The notes under the pieces are model-generated. The model ran no database searches, was not told the origin of the DNA, and saw only the letters and a list, made by a program, of their open reading frames with translations. Of a stretch of 13,278 nucleotides of DNA, positions 6,345 to 13,278 are shown piece after piece (position 1 is the first letter of the stretch; each line of letters opens with the position of its first letter). The stretch comes from SAR86 cluster bacterium. GTDB lineage: Bacteria; Pseudomonadota; Gammaproteobacteria; Pseudomonadales; Azotimanducaceae. A program made the translations under genes and the position numbers. Where the stretch lies: positions 1 through 13,278 of the forward strand of contig JABMOJ010000416.1 in assembly GCA_013204195.1 (NCBI GenBank), written 5' to 3'.

Positions 6345-8708
6345 TCACTCAGACCCAGAGCCTACCGCGTTTGGGCTTGCCGCAAACGACTGCTCAAGCG
6401 CGTACTGACCACGACTCAAATAGATTCGGGTCTGCAAGCCCGCCATCATGGCCTGAAACTCAGGCTGCGCTGCCATATCCCGCAAAATTGGCTCAATAGG
6501 CGGCTGCCAAAATGCCACCCAGCCTTCATCAATACCACGTTGCAGGCTCATCAGGGCCATCTGTTGCTGGCCTGCCAACTGGTTCGCCAGCGCTTGGCGG
6601 TACCAGACACTGGGGTCAGCACGCGCAGCCCCTGACACAACCGCATCTAGCTCGACCTTGGCGGCTTTGAGTAAGGCCGCGCCAGCCTGCACTTGACCCA
6701 ATTGTTGATAGGCGTAAACGGCACCCAGCATCGCGAACTGTTCGAGATCGCCACCTCGCCTTTTTTTGTCCTCAAGGGCCTGCGCCTGCTGCCAATAATC
6801 AATCGCCGCCTGCGGCTCACCGATCAAATACGACGCATAAGACGCGATCAGGCAATGCTCATGGGCTGACTGATCCGGCTCCGCCAGCCCACTCGACTGA
6901 GCCAGCCGCTGCAGCACCGTCTGCACCTTGCCAAAATCTTCTTGCATGGCATAACGCTGCACCTCCAGCCAGTCAAAACGCAGCGCATGTTCAGGCGCAG
7001 CGGTTGCTTTGGCGACACTAATCCATTCATCGGCTTGCAAATAGTTACCTAGCGACATCTGCATCTCAGCGAGGTCAAAGGCAACGTCACCGCTCCCAGA
7101 CAACGTATAGGCTTTTTCATATTGTCGAATCGCATCACTGATTCGGCCACGGGCCTGACTAACCCGCGCCGACAATCGATAGGCCAATGCAAAGTTAGGA
7201 TTGGCGTCGATAATACTGCCAAAGACTTGCATCGCTTCGGCGTCACGACCGCGATCAATATAGAGGCTCGCGACGTTATAACCGGCAACGGGCGACCGGG
7301 GATCCAGCTTGAAGGCCATCTCAAACTCGGCAAGTTTGGCATCAGGATCATCGATCAGCGGCGCATACCACATATGTGCCATCGCGTAGTTCGGGCTGTA
7401 TTCGATGGCCTTGAGTAATGCCTGCTTGGCAGCTTCGTCTTCGTGGTTGCGCACCCTGTGGATCAAGCCTTGACTGGCCCAGGCCATGCCTGACTGCGGG
7501 TTCAATTTCAACACCCTATCGACCGCCGCCTGCGCGTCAGCCAACAATCCGTTCCGATACACATCATTCATAGCATTGTTGGAGACGGAACCAAAACGAT
7601 AGGACACTTGCAGCGTGTTGGCGTCTGCCAGACCGACCCACGCCGCCACATAATCGGGGTCCAGATCAACTGCCCGTTGAAAAAATCGCGCGGCGTCCTG
7701 CAGGCTCACTTCACTGCGGCGGGCCAACTCAGTCTGACCCATACTATACAAAATGATGGCTTCGGGGCTGGCAGAAGCTCGGGATAACAGATCTATCGGT
7801 TTCGCACCCAGCAGCTTGATTTTCAACTCACCAACAACCGCTGCGGCAATATCATCCTGGATCTTGAAAACATCGGTGAATTGGCGATCATAAGTATTCG
7901 ACCACAGGTGCGCGCCATCACGGGTGTTGATTAATTGCGCCGTCACACGAATAGTATCGTCGATATCATTACGCCGCACACTGCCTTCAAGAATGAAGTC
8001 GACGCCCAACTCAGCACCGATCTGCTGTACGGTTTTCCGCACACCGCGATAGGCAAAAGATGACGTGCGAGCTGCCACTTGCAGTCCGTGAACCCCGGCG
8101 AGCACATTAAGCAACTCTTCCGAAAGTCCATCAGCGAAGAACCGGTCACGGTTGTCATCGGTAAAAGACTCAAAGGGCAAGACCGCGATCCTATTGACCA
8201 CTGCTAGCTGACCAGTCGCCTTAACAACTTCCTTCACGACCTCGACAGTGGGTTCCTGCGCCTGGGCATCGACGGCTGGTGCCCCAATGAATTCCTGGAG
8301 ACTGAACTGGGCATAAAACAAACCACCAACGACGACTAGCATCGCGACAATGATTACCAGCTCTGATTGGTTGCCAATCAACGCCGCCGCTTCAGGCGGA
8401 ACGGTACCAGAACCCGCGAGAGATGCACTCGCTGTCACGCCCTGATCGCGGACCACGCCTCGCTGATTCAGATCGAACAACCAGGCACCAAGCAGCACCA
8501 ACGGCAAGCCGGCAGCGAAGGCCATGACCAGATAGCGCATAGTGCTGTCAGGCAAGGAGAGGGTGGGCGACAGAATGTCGACAATCTGAATGATCGGCCA
8601 CAGTATGACAACATACAGGGTCGCGGTGCGGATCACCCGCCGCCGTTTGAGCTCTTTAAACAGGTTGGCTAGCCAGCCTGCTTCCTGCCTGGAATGAGAT
8701 TCGGTCAC
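6345..8708 (-). CDS. Membrane-anchored TolB-like/TPR protein
   Basis: A 787-residue protein starting at GTG (8708), 9 bases after the stop of the DUF4097 gene. GGAGG lies inside the last codons of that gene, about 14 bases away, so translational coupling is likely. Residues 13-27 (LANLFKELKRRRVIR) followed by a membrane segment (about 29-46) are typical of this class. Two more membrane segments lie at about 58-79 and 116-135. Residues about 170-298 form a TolB-N/FlgO-like domain (VNRIAVLPFESFTDD, FADGLSEELLNVLA, VDFILEGSVRR, DGAHLWSNTYDR). From about 330 to 720 there are TPR-like helical repeats (for example SLQDAARFFQRAVDLDPDY). In related proteins the front end is often an adenylate cyclase or DNA-binding domain; none is present here. 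The role is probably scaffolding at the envelope, on the periplasmic side. The product does not end in a recognised enzyme domain. Confidence 0.88.
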   Translation of the reverse strand: MTESHSRQEAGWLANLFKELKRRRVIRTATLYVVILWPIIQIVDILSPTLSLPDSTMRYLVMAFAAGLPLVLLGAWLFDLNQRGVVRDQGVTASASLAGSGTVPPEAAALIGNQSELVIIVAMLVVVGGLFYAQFSLQEFIGAPAVDAQAQEPTVEVVKEVVKATGQLAVVNRIAVLPFESFTDDNRDRFFADGLSEELLNVLAGVHGLQVAARTSSFAYRGVRKTVQQIGAELGVDFILEGSVRRNDIDDTIRVTAQLINTRDGAHLWSNTYDRQFTDVFKIQDDIAAAVVGELKIKLLGAKPIDLLSRASASPEAIILYSMGQTELARRSEVSLQDAARFFQRAVDLDPDYVAAWVGLADANTLQVSYRFGSVSNNAMNDVYRNGLLADAQAAVDRVLKLNPQSGMAWASQGLIHRVRNHEDEAAKQALLKAIEYSPNYAMAHMWYAPLIDDPDAKLAEFEMAFKLDPRSPVAGYNVASLYIDRGRDAEAMQVFGSIIDANPNFALAYRLSARVSQARGRISDAIRQYEKAYTLSGSGDVAFDLAEMQMSLGNYLQADEWISVAKATAAPEHALRFDWLEVQRYAMQEDFGKVQTVLQRLAQSSGLAEPDQSAHEHCLIASYASYLIGEPQAAIDYWQQAQALEDKKRRGGDLEQFAMLGAVYAYQQLGQVQAGAALLKAAKVELDAVVSGAARADPSVWYRQALANQLAGQQQMALMSLQRGIDEGWVAFWQPPIEPILRDMAAQPEFQAMMAGLQTRIYLSRGQYALEQSFAASPNAVGSGSE

Positions 8709-8717
8709 AACGGGTTA

Positions 8718-9608
8718 TCAGCCCTCCTCTAGCGTAATATCCGCGGAGACAGTACGAACCGACACTCGACCCTTGCCATCGCCAAAGACTGCATTAAGGC
8801 GCTGGCGCGCGGGGAAATGGGTTTGGGCCTCAAGTTTACTCAGTCTATTTTCAATAGCACCACTCATACCACCATCCAGATCAACGGTGGCATTGAGCCC
8901 CGATTGCAGGCCGAGACGGATATCACCGCTGACTGATGACAGGTCTATCTGACCTGCCGGATTGAGCTCCCCCACGACTTCCATTCTGCCACTGACGCTG
9001 CGCGCCGCCAGATGGTCAATCGCGGCCATCTCAATCACCAAGTCACCAGAAACCGTATCAAGTCGCACTTCAGTGGCTGTGACAGACAACGCCAGATCAC
9101 CGCTGATGGTGGACGCCAGCACTGATCCAGCCACATCCTCAATGATAATGTCGCCACTGACGTTGTTCATTATCAGTTGGCCTTCGATTTTTCGCGCCCG
9201 CAGATCACCACTGATGGACTGCAACTGAACCCCACCCCGTACACTCTCGATTTTAACCTCTGAGGAAACACCGACAAATTTGACTCGACTGCTATGGGGC
9301 ACCTGGATGGTCAAGTCGGAACCATTACCCCAGTTCAGATCCTGACGGGGCATCTTGACATCAATAACGATCAAACCCTCATCGGCACCGAAGACGAGTG
9401 CCTCGGCGAGATCGTCAAGCTCACCCTTGATGCTGACCTGCGCCTGATCCCAACCGATAATAGCCACTGCGCCGCGAGTGTTATTGATACTGATCACCGC
9501 TGTCGCGGGGACCGCCAGTGATGTGTCTATGGCGTCGCCAGCACTCGCGTTAGAAGCCCAACCTGAGTTCAGTAGCAGGATCAACAAAAGACGTTTCTCA
9601 AGTTGCAT
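8718..9608 (-). CDS. Secreted DUF4097 family beta-repeat protein
   Basis: A 296-residue exported protein: signal peptide 1-23 (ASNASA before GDAID), then a repeat-rich beta domain. S-G-D turns recur at 133, 151, 169, 187, 206 (SGR) and 227, with spacings of 18, 18, 18, 19 and 21 residues. This is the ladder expected of a right-handed beta-helix and typical of DUF4097 ('putative adhesin') proteins. The domain closes with VSVRTVSADITLEEG. The ATG at 9608 is preceded by a G-rich Shine-Dalgarno (AAGAGGGGGGG) 3 bases away. It is the first gene of a probable two-gene operon with the TolB-like/TPR protein. Both products sit in or face the periplasm, so a shared envelope role is plausible, but the family's biochemical function is not established. 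Confidence 0.88.
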   Translation of the reverse strand: MQLEKRLLLILLLNSGWASNASAGDAIDTSLAVPATAVISINNTRGAVAIIGWDQAQVSIKGELDDLAEALVFGADEGLIVIDVKMPRQDLNWGNGSDLTIQVPHSSRVKFVGVSSEVKIESVRGGVQLQSISGDLRARKIEGQLIMNNVSGDIIIEDVAGSVLASTISGDLALSVTATEVRLDTVSGDLVIEMAAIDHLAARSVSGRMEVVGELNPAGQIDLSSVSGDIRLGLQSGLNATVDLDGGMSGAIENRLSKLEAQTHFPARQRLNAVFGDGKGRVSVRTVSADITLEEG

Positions 9609-9868
9609 CAGCCCCCCCTCTTGTCACAACATTTAAGGGTTCAAGTCTACAGCTAACCTAAGTGTTTTCAGGTGCGCCGAGTCAATCATTCAATGGGTTC
9701 TGGACCGCATTTTAACTCCCCTACCGCTCGAACTAGGGATTCGACCGTTCGGCCTTAGCTCAACCCGAATCGATCAAATTAGGACCAGCGAGGTGTTAGA
9801 TTAGCACCCTGAAGTCGATGACAAAAAAGCGGTGTTGCATAAGTCATCGAGCTGGTTAGGAGGTAACA
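9609..9868. promoter_or_regulatory. Divergent intergenic region between the envelope operon and the pilin operon
   Basis: This 260-base region must contain promoters for both directions. On the minus strand TTGACT is visible near 9689-9684, but no well-spaced -10 follows. On the plus strand TTAGAT (9796-9801) could be a -10 without a good -35. I see no sigma-54 GG/GC signature. The pilin operon may therefore need an activator. Confidence 0.45.
9815..9850 (+). promoter_or_regulatory. Inverted repeat in the leader of the minor-pilin operon
   Basis: TCGATGAC (9815-9822) and GTCATCGA (9843-9850) are perfect 8-bp inverted repeats separated by 20 bases. With a one-base bulge the stem extends by AG/CT on the outside. 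It ends 6 bases before the AGGAGG ribosome site (9857-9862) of the first pilin gene. As DNA it could be an operator; as RNA it is a stem-loop that could influence initiation. Confidence 0.45.
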
Positions 9869-10369
9869 ATGCGCTTGTCGATGTATGGCATGACGTTAAT
9901 AGAATTGGTACTCGTCGTCGCCTTGATTGGCATTGGCATCCTTGTGGCTGCCCCCAGCTTCAACTCAATACTCAGCAAAAACCAAACGACAACCCAAATC
10001 AATGAACTGGTCACCGCGATCAACCTTGCACGTAGCGAGGCATCCAAGGTCAGTGGGGTTGTCAGCCTACAAGCAGCCAACGCCATCAATAACGTCATCA
10101 ATAACGACAACGAATTCGGTAACGGCTGGTGCGTCGTCGTCGGTAACCCAGGCGATTGTACCGGCGATGTCATTCGTTCGTTCCCTGCGCCGCTCGGCGT
10201 CGATACCATCAACTCAGAAAACGATTCACTGCAATTCAACGCCTTCGGCGCCTTGAATGACAACTCGACTCGAACATTTATATTTTGCTCCCCAGGTAAA
10301 GACCGCCTGATCACCATTACCCCTGTCGGTCGATCTAAAATCGACAACGTCGCGCCAGGCGATTGTTAA
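9869..10369 (+). CDS. fimT: FimT/FimU-like minor pseudopilin (GspH family)
   Basis: A 166-residue type IV pilus minor pilin and first gene of the cluster. The class III leader is short (MRLSMYG); the prepilin peptidase would cut G7/M8, giving mature MTLIEL with Glu at +5. Met replaces the usual Phe at +1. The hydrophobic helix covers about residues 8-28. The body has the GspH/FimT pattern: NELVTAINLARSEASK (44-59), GNGWCVVVG, and a late FxxxGR-type end (ITPVGRSKI). Cysteines in WCVVVGNPGDC, FIFC and the terminal GDC may form disulfides. AGGAGG sits 5 bases before the ATG. The symbol is by position and family; fimU would be the Pseudomonas name. In known systems this subunit joins PilV, PilW and PilX in the pilus tip complex. 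A 12-bp imperfect duplication (10084-10107) encodes the INN repeat in one loop. Confidence 0.87.
   Translation: MRLSMYGMTLIELVLVVALIGIGILVAAPSFNSILSKNQTTTQINELVTAINLARSEASKVSGVVSLQAANAINNVINNDNEFGNGWCVVVGNPGDCTGDVIRSFPAPLGVDTINSENDSLQFNAFGALNDNSTRTFIFCSPGKDRLITITPVGRSKIDNVAPGDC
10084..10107 (+). repeat. 12-bp imperfect tandem duplication inside the first pilin gene
   Basis: CATCAATAACGT (10084-10095) and CATCAATAACGA (10096-10107) differ only in the last base. They encode the INNV/INND repeat in the variable body of the pilin and keep the reading frame. Confidence 0.75.
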
Positions 10370-10405
10370 ACCATTGTAGATTTTTTAATTATTGGAAGTA
10401 GCGTA

Positions 10406-10897
10406 GTGAGACAATCGATACAAGCATTTACTCTAATTGAGGTATTAATCTCCGTCCTCATCTTGTCAGTTGGTCTGCTTGGCGCCAGCGGCTTACAACT
10501 CCGCGGATTAGATGCGAATCGCAACGCATTTTTTCGTACTGAGGCGACGCAGCTAGCGAACGACATCGCCAACAGCATTCAAGTTAACAAGACCACCAGC
10601 TATAGCGACATAGCACTCACCACCACGCCGACTGTTGTCATCGACTGTACCGCCAACAATTGCTCGCCAACGCAAATGGCTGCTTACGATACGGCACAGT
10701 GGTTATGTTCCATCAACTCCATTAATGCCACCGACGATTCAACTTATACTGCGTGCTCGAACCTGAACATCGTCGGTGTTTTGCCGAATGGCAAAGCGTC
10801 GATGGTGAAAAACGGCAACGAATATGCGATTACCGTGCAATGGTCTGACATAAGCACCAGCACAGCTTCATCTGTTAACCTCGTGGTGGTGCAGTGA
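10406..10897 (+). CDS. pilV: Type IV pilus minor pilin PilV
   Basis: A 163-residue minor pilin. It starts at GTG (10406) with GGAAGT about 8 bases upstream, 36 bases after the first pilin gene. The leader MRQSIQA is followed by FTLIEVLISVLILSVGLLG, the prepilin signature with Glu at +5, and the family motif LLGASGLQLRGL (24-35) places it as PilV. The residue before the cleavage point is Ala7 (GCA) instead of the near-invariant glycine; prepilin peptidases tolerate alanine in some substrates but often less efficiently. Cysteines 81, 86, 101 and 117 could form two disulfides. PilV connects FimU/FimT to PilW-PilX-PilY1 in the priming complex of known systems. The stop overlaps the start of pilW (GTGA), so the two are likely translationally coupled. 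Confidence 0.9.
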   Translation: MRQSIQAFTLIEVLISVLILSVGLLGASGLQLRGLDANRNAFFRTEATQLANDIANSIQVNKTTSYSDIALTTTPTVVIDCTANNCSPTQMAAYDTAQWLCSINSINATDDSTYTACSNLNIVGVLPNGKASMVKNGNEYAITVQWSDISTSTASSVNLVVVQ

Positions 10898-12006
10898 TAA
10901 TCAACAGAACCACGATGGGTAAAATTTCGGGATTCACACTGGTGGAAGCCCTGATCGGACTGGCGCTGTCATCTGCGATCATGCTGGGTGTCAGCCAATT
11001 GTTTGTGGCCAATGCAAAAACCTACAACTTACTCGCCGGTCAATCTGCTATGCAAGAATCCGGTCGATTCGCGCTCGGTATCATTACGCGATCGGCCCAA
11101 GCTTCAGGCTATAAGGGTTGCTTTTCAACCAACGCCGATACGCACAAAACGTTTCTCGCCGACATACCTTACGAATTCAATCTTGACCAGCCAATCATTG
11201 GCTACGAGGGTGGATCTACTACATGGGCCCCCAATATAAGCAACAGCTTACCGAGCACAGTTGGCACTACCGACACCCATGTATACAAATCGAGTGGCAT
11301 CGGGGCGGGTACCGGGATTGATATCACGACTATCGTCAATGGTACTGACATCATCACCCTTAACTATCTACCGCAGAAGACTCACCGCCTAAAAATTGAC
11401 ATGCCAACCAACACCGCCGACATTCAAACCGCGACACAAGACTTCGATTTTGCCGCAGAGCACATTGTCTTTATTCACGATTGCGAAAAACAAACATTCT
11501 TCAGAGTCAGCAGTATCGCCGGCGATCTCATCGAGCACGCCACAAGCGTAGACGCGGACGGCTACACCAATGCCAACATCCTCGCGCGCTTTGGCGCCTT
11601 TAAAAGTAGCGCCTACGTGTCAGCCATTGCTTCAGAAACTTATTATGTCGCACCCAGTGAAGGCACAAACAATTCAGGTCAAAACCCGCTGTCTCTGTGG
11701 CGCAAGTCGGGTATCGCACCGCCCACCGAATTGGTAGACGGCATTGAAGACCTGCAAATTAAATACGGCGTTGACACCGACAATGACAAGATTCCCAACA
11801 GGTACGTCGACGCCGGCGCCGTCATAAATTTCGACGATGTCCGGTCACTGCGTATTACCATCGTCGCCACCTCTATCAACGATGTCGATGGGACCAGCAC
11901 CCCAACTCACGGCTGTGGCACGCAGTATTGCAAGCCTGGCACAGCCACCGATGGCCTGTTGCGTAGAACCTTCAGCCAAACAGTGGCGCTGCGTAATGGC
12001 CGCTAA
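10894..12006 (+). CDS. pilW: Type IV pilus minor pilin PilW
   Basis: A 370-residue minor pilin, the usual size for PilW. The GTG at 10894 overlaps the pilV stop by four bases (GTGA); the in-frame ATG at 10915 is an alternative that shortens the leader from 13 to 6 residues. Either way cleavage falls after SG, giving FTLVEALIGLALSSAIMLGVSQLF with Glu at +5. Family hallmarks are MQESGRFAL (53-61), GYKGC (72-76) and a late aspartate-rich loop YGVDTDNDKIPNRYV (291-305), which resembles a calcium-binding loop and is common in PilW. Cysteines 76, 197, 341 and 346 could pair. It acts in the inner membrane and pilus tip with PilV and PilX. Confidence 0.92.
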   Translation: MIINRTTMGKISGFTLVEALIGLALSSAIMLGVSQLFVANAKTYNLLAGQSAMQESGRFALGIITRSAQASGYKGCFSTNADTHKTFLADIPYEFNLDQPIIGYEGGSTTWAPNISNSLPSTVGTTDTHVYKSSGIGAGTGIDITTIVNGTDIITLNYLPQKTHRLKIDMPTNTADIQTATQDFDFAAEHIVFIHDCEKQTFFRVSSIAGDLIEHATSVDADGYTNANILARFGAFKSSAYVSAIASETYYVAPSEGTNNSGQNPLSLWRKSGIAPPTELVDGIEDLQIKYGVDTDNDKIPNRYVDAGAVINFDDVRSLRITIVATSINDVDGTSTPTHGCGTQYCKPGTATDGLLRRTFSQTVALRNGR

Positions 12007-12054
12007 CTGATCATCGACTTGTTAACAACATTTACCTACGGAGTAACTCGCTAC

Positions 12055-12579
12055 ATGCACAATCCTAACAAGCAATCTGGCGTCGTGTTGATCATGACAC
12101 TGATCATATTGCTGATCGTCACCTTACTTGGCACGTCATCCATTCAGATGACGAGTCTGCTTGAACGCATGTCGAGAAACGCCACCGATGCCAGTAGCGC
12201 ATTCTCAGCCGCAGAGGCTGCTTTAAAGGCGGCAGAGGCTAACGTTGAACTAGAAACCTCGACCATGGCTTATGCTGCCAACGCTAACGGCAAATATGAA
12301 AGTCAGGGTGTTGACGTCACACCTAGATGGGAAACGGCAACCACCTGGGCGGCAGCTAACGCCATCACTGCCACATATTCCGGTAGCGTCAACCCGCCCT
12401 CATACATTATCGAATTTGTTCAAGCCGTGCGTTCGGGAGATGACCAACTCAATCTCGACAACGTGGGTGGCGACGCGGGATCTGATATTACTCAAATATT
12501 TCGCATCACCGCTCAAGGCAAGGGCAAGACCACGGCAGCCAAAATTTACCTGCAAAGCACTTATGGTAAAAAGTTTTAG
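12055..12579 (+). CDS. pilX: Type IV pilus minor pilin PilX
   Basis: I choose the ATG at 12055 (174 residues) with GGAG 11 bases upstream. A TTG at 12019 opens the same frame but lacks a ribosome site and would give an unusually long leader. The leader MHNPNKQSG is followed by VVLIMTLIILLIVTLLGTSSIQMTSLLE, the PilX signature. Position +5 is Met and not Glu, as is common in PilX and in its type II counterpart GspK, which cap the assembly and do not need the Glu5 contact. The segment SAAEAALKAAEA (63-74) is typical of PilX. It is the fourth pilin in the cluster and should precede pilY1 in the standard order. Its product bridges the minor pilins to the large tip protein. Confidence 0.88.
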   Translation: MHNPNKQSGVVLIMTLIILLIVTLLGTSSIQMTSLLERMSRNATDASSAFSAAEAALKAAEANVELETSTMAYAANANGKYESQGVDVTPRWETATTWAAANAITATYSGSVNPPSYIIEFVQAVRSGDDQLNLDNVGGDAGSDITQIFRITAQGKGKTTAAKIYLQSTYGKKF

Positions 12580-12600
12580 TGATTATTCGAGCATAATGAA

Positions 12601-13278
12601 ATGAGTCAGATAGCAATACATCAGTTGATCCGGGGCAGTTTTTTAGCCGGCGTGCTTTTCGTCACCTTAAACGCGCATGCTGTTGTTACCGTCTCAGGCG
12701 CCGGCATTGCTGATCAGCTTAGCGATGACGGCGCCAGCGTCAGCGTCGATATCAAAAGCGCTTTTAATGGCAATCCCAATACCTTCGCCCTGACTTCAGG
12801 TGCCTTACCCGATGGCTTGAGCCTTAATGGCATCACTGGCTTGATTACCGGCACCGTCAACCCGTCTGCCAGTGAGGCCAGCCCCTATAGCGCCGAAATA
12901 AGCGCCTCGGACGGAGGCACACCGGTACCCGATGCGTTCACCTGGACCGTCACCAACATTGCGCCCCTTGCGGTCGCGGATAAGAATGGCATCAACGAAG
13001 CAGGCACCACCATCACCGGCAACGTGCTGGCCAATGATGCCGATGGCGCGCCGGATACCGACGCCCTGATTGTCGGCGCCATTAATGGCGGCACCGTCGG
13101 CGCCGCCACCGCCGGCACTTATGGCAGCCTTGTGCTGAACAGCGATGGTAGCTACACCTACACCATCGATAATCTTAACCCTGTGGTGCAGGCCCTCGAT
13201 GCCGGGCAAACGCTGCTTGATATCTTGACCTATACCGCAAACGACAAAGAAGGGGGTACGAGCAACGCCACCCTGGAC
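12601..13278 (+). CDS. Large secreted Ig/VCBS-repeat protein in the pilY1 position, 5' part only
   Basis: The frame is open from the ATG at 12601 to the window end (226 codons, no stop). Residues 1-27 form a signal peptide (NAHA before VVTV). Residues about 33-118 match a putative Ig (He_PIG) domain: FALTSGALPDGLSLN, then GLITGTV, a dystroglycan/cadherin-like signature. Residues about 121-226 match a VCBS/cadherin-like repeat: GNVLANDADGAPDTD, GSLVLNSDGSYTYTID and the VVQALDAGQTLLDILTYTANDKEGG strands. Such modules are typically found in large calcium-dependent surface adhesins. The gene follows pilX by 21 bases, where pilY1 normally lies. It may be a PilY1 with added adhesive modules or an unrelated adhesin co-opted into the operon. 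The start lacks a strong ribosome site, and a two-codon ATGAAATGA frame (12596-12604) overlaps it. Base composition is richer in GGC/GCC than the pilin genes before it. Confidence 0.85.
   Translation, partial: MSQIAIHQLIRGSFLAGVLFVTLNAHAVVTVSGAGIADQLSDDGASVSVDIKSAFNGNPNTFALTSGALPDGLSLNGITGLITGTVNPSASEASPYSAEISASDGGTPVPDAFTWTVTNIAPLAVADKNGINEAGTTITGNVLANDADGAPDTDALIVGAINGGTVGAATAGTYGSLVLNSDGSYTYTIDNLNPVVQALDAGQTLLDILTYTANDKEGGTSNATLD

Noticed and set aside
9856..10347. 163-residue minus-strand frame opposite the first pilin gene
   Set aside because: The plus strand carries a clear prepilin signal and ribosome site; the minus frame is its antisense shadow.
12019..12054. TTG start for PilX giving a 21-residue leader
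   Set aside because: No ribosome site and a long leader; the ATG at 12055 has GGAG upstream and gives a normal 9-residue leader.
12805..13209. 134-residue minus-strand frame opposite the Ig/VCBS gene
   Set aside because: Its Gly/Ala/Val-rich sequence arises from the GGC/GCC-rich codons of the plus-strand gene, which has a signal peptide and domain motifs.

Overview
The window looks like a chromosomal stretch from a Gram-negative, probably marine or aquatic, gammaproteobacterium. The reasons are the type IV pilus minor-pilin operon in the fimU-pilV-pilW-pilX order, the DUF4389 membrane protein, the TolB-propeller amidohydrolase and the moderate G+C. No rRNA, tRNA, CRISPR array, transposase or integrase is visible. 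The organism call is an inference from gene content, not from a marker gene.

Layout. Everything from base 1 to 9608 that is coding lies on the minus strand; everything from 9869 to the end lies on the plus strand. The two arms diverge from a 260-base region (9609-9868). Minus arm in transcription order: (i) a secreted DUF4097-type beta-repeat protein (9608-8718), followed after 9 bases by a membrane-anchored TolB-like/TPR protein (8708-6345), probably one operon; (ii) a DUF4389 membrane protein with a disordered acidic tail (6122-5583); (iii) a 1089-residue secreted protein joining a TolB-type beta-propeller to an amidohydrolase domain (5428-2159); (iv) a 103-residue uncharacterised protein (1752-1441) with a strong rho-independent terminator downstream (1152-1118); (v) a secreted protein made of two related cysteine-paired modules, cut by the window start (868-1). 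Between 870 and 2158 the coding density is low. This tract carries three short tandem arrays, an imperfect 15-bp inverted repeat bracketing the 103-residue gene, and a possible decayed reading frame.

Plus arm: four minor pilins (FimT/FimU-like, PilV, PilW, PilX), then the first 226 codons of a secreted protein with an Ig-like (He_PIG) domain and a VCBS/cadherin-like repeat. In the standard cluster the gene after pilX is pilY1, so this large adhesin-like protein occupies the pilY1 slot. Minor pilins and PilY1 form the tip and priming complex of type IV pili. The arrangement suggests either a PilY1 with an added Ig/VCBS adhesive front end or a different tip-associated adhesin. The window ends before this can be decided.

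The observations most worth following are the Ig/VCBS protein in the pilY1 position, the duplicated-module secreted protein beside a single-module relative, the repeat-rich segment at 1197-2108, the run of abutting dyads at 5500-5537, and the inverted repeat in the leader of the pilin operon.
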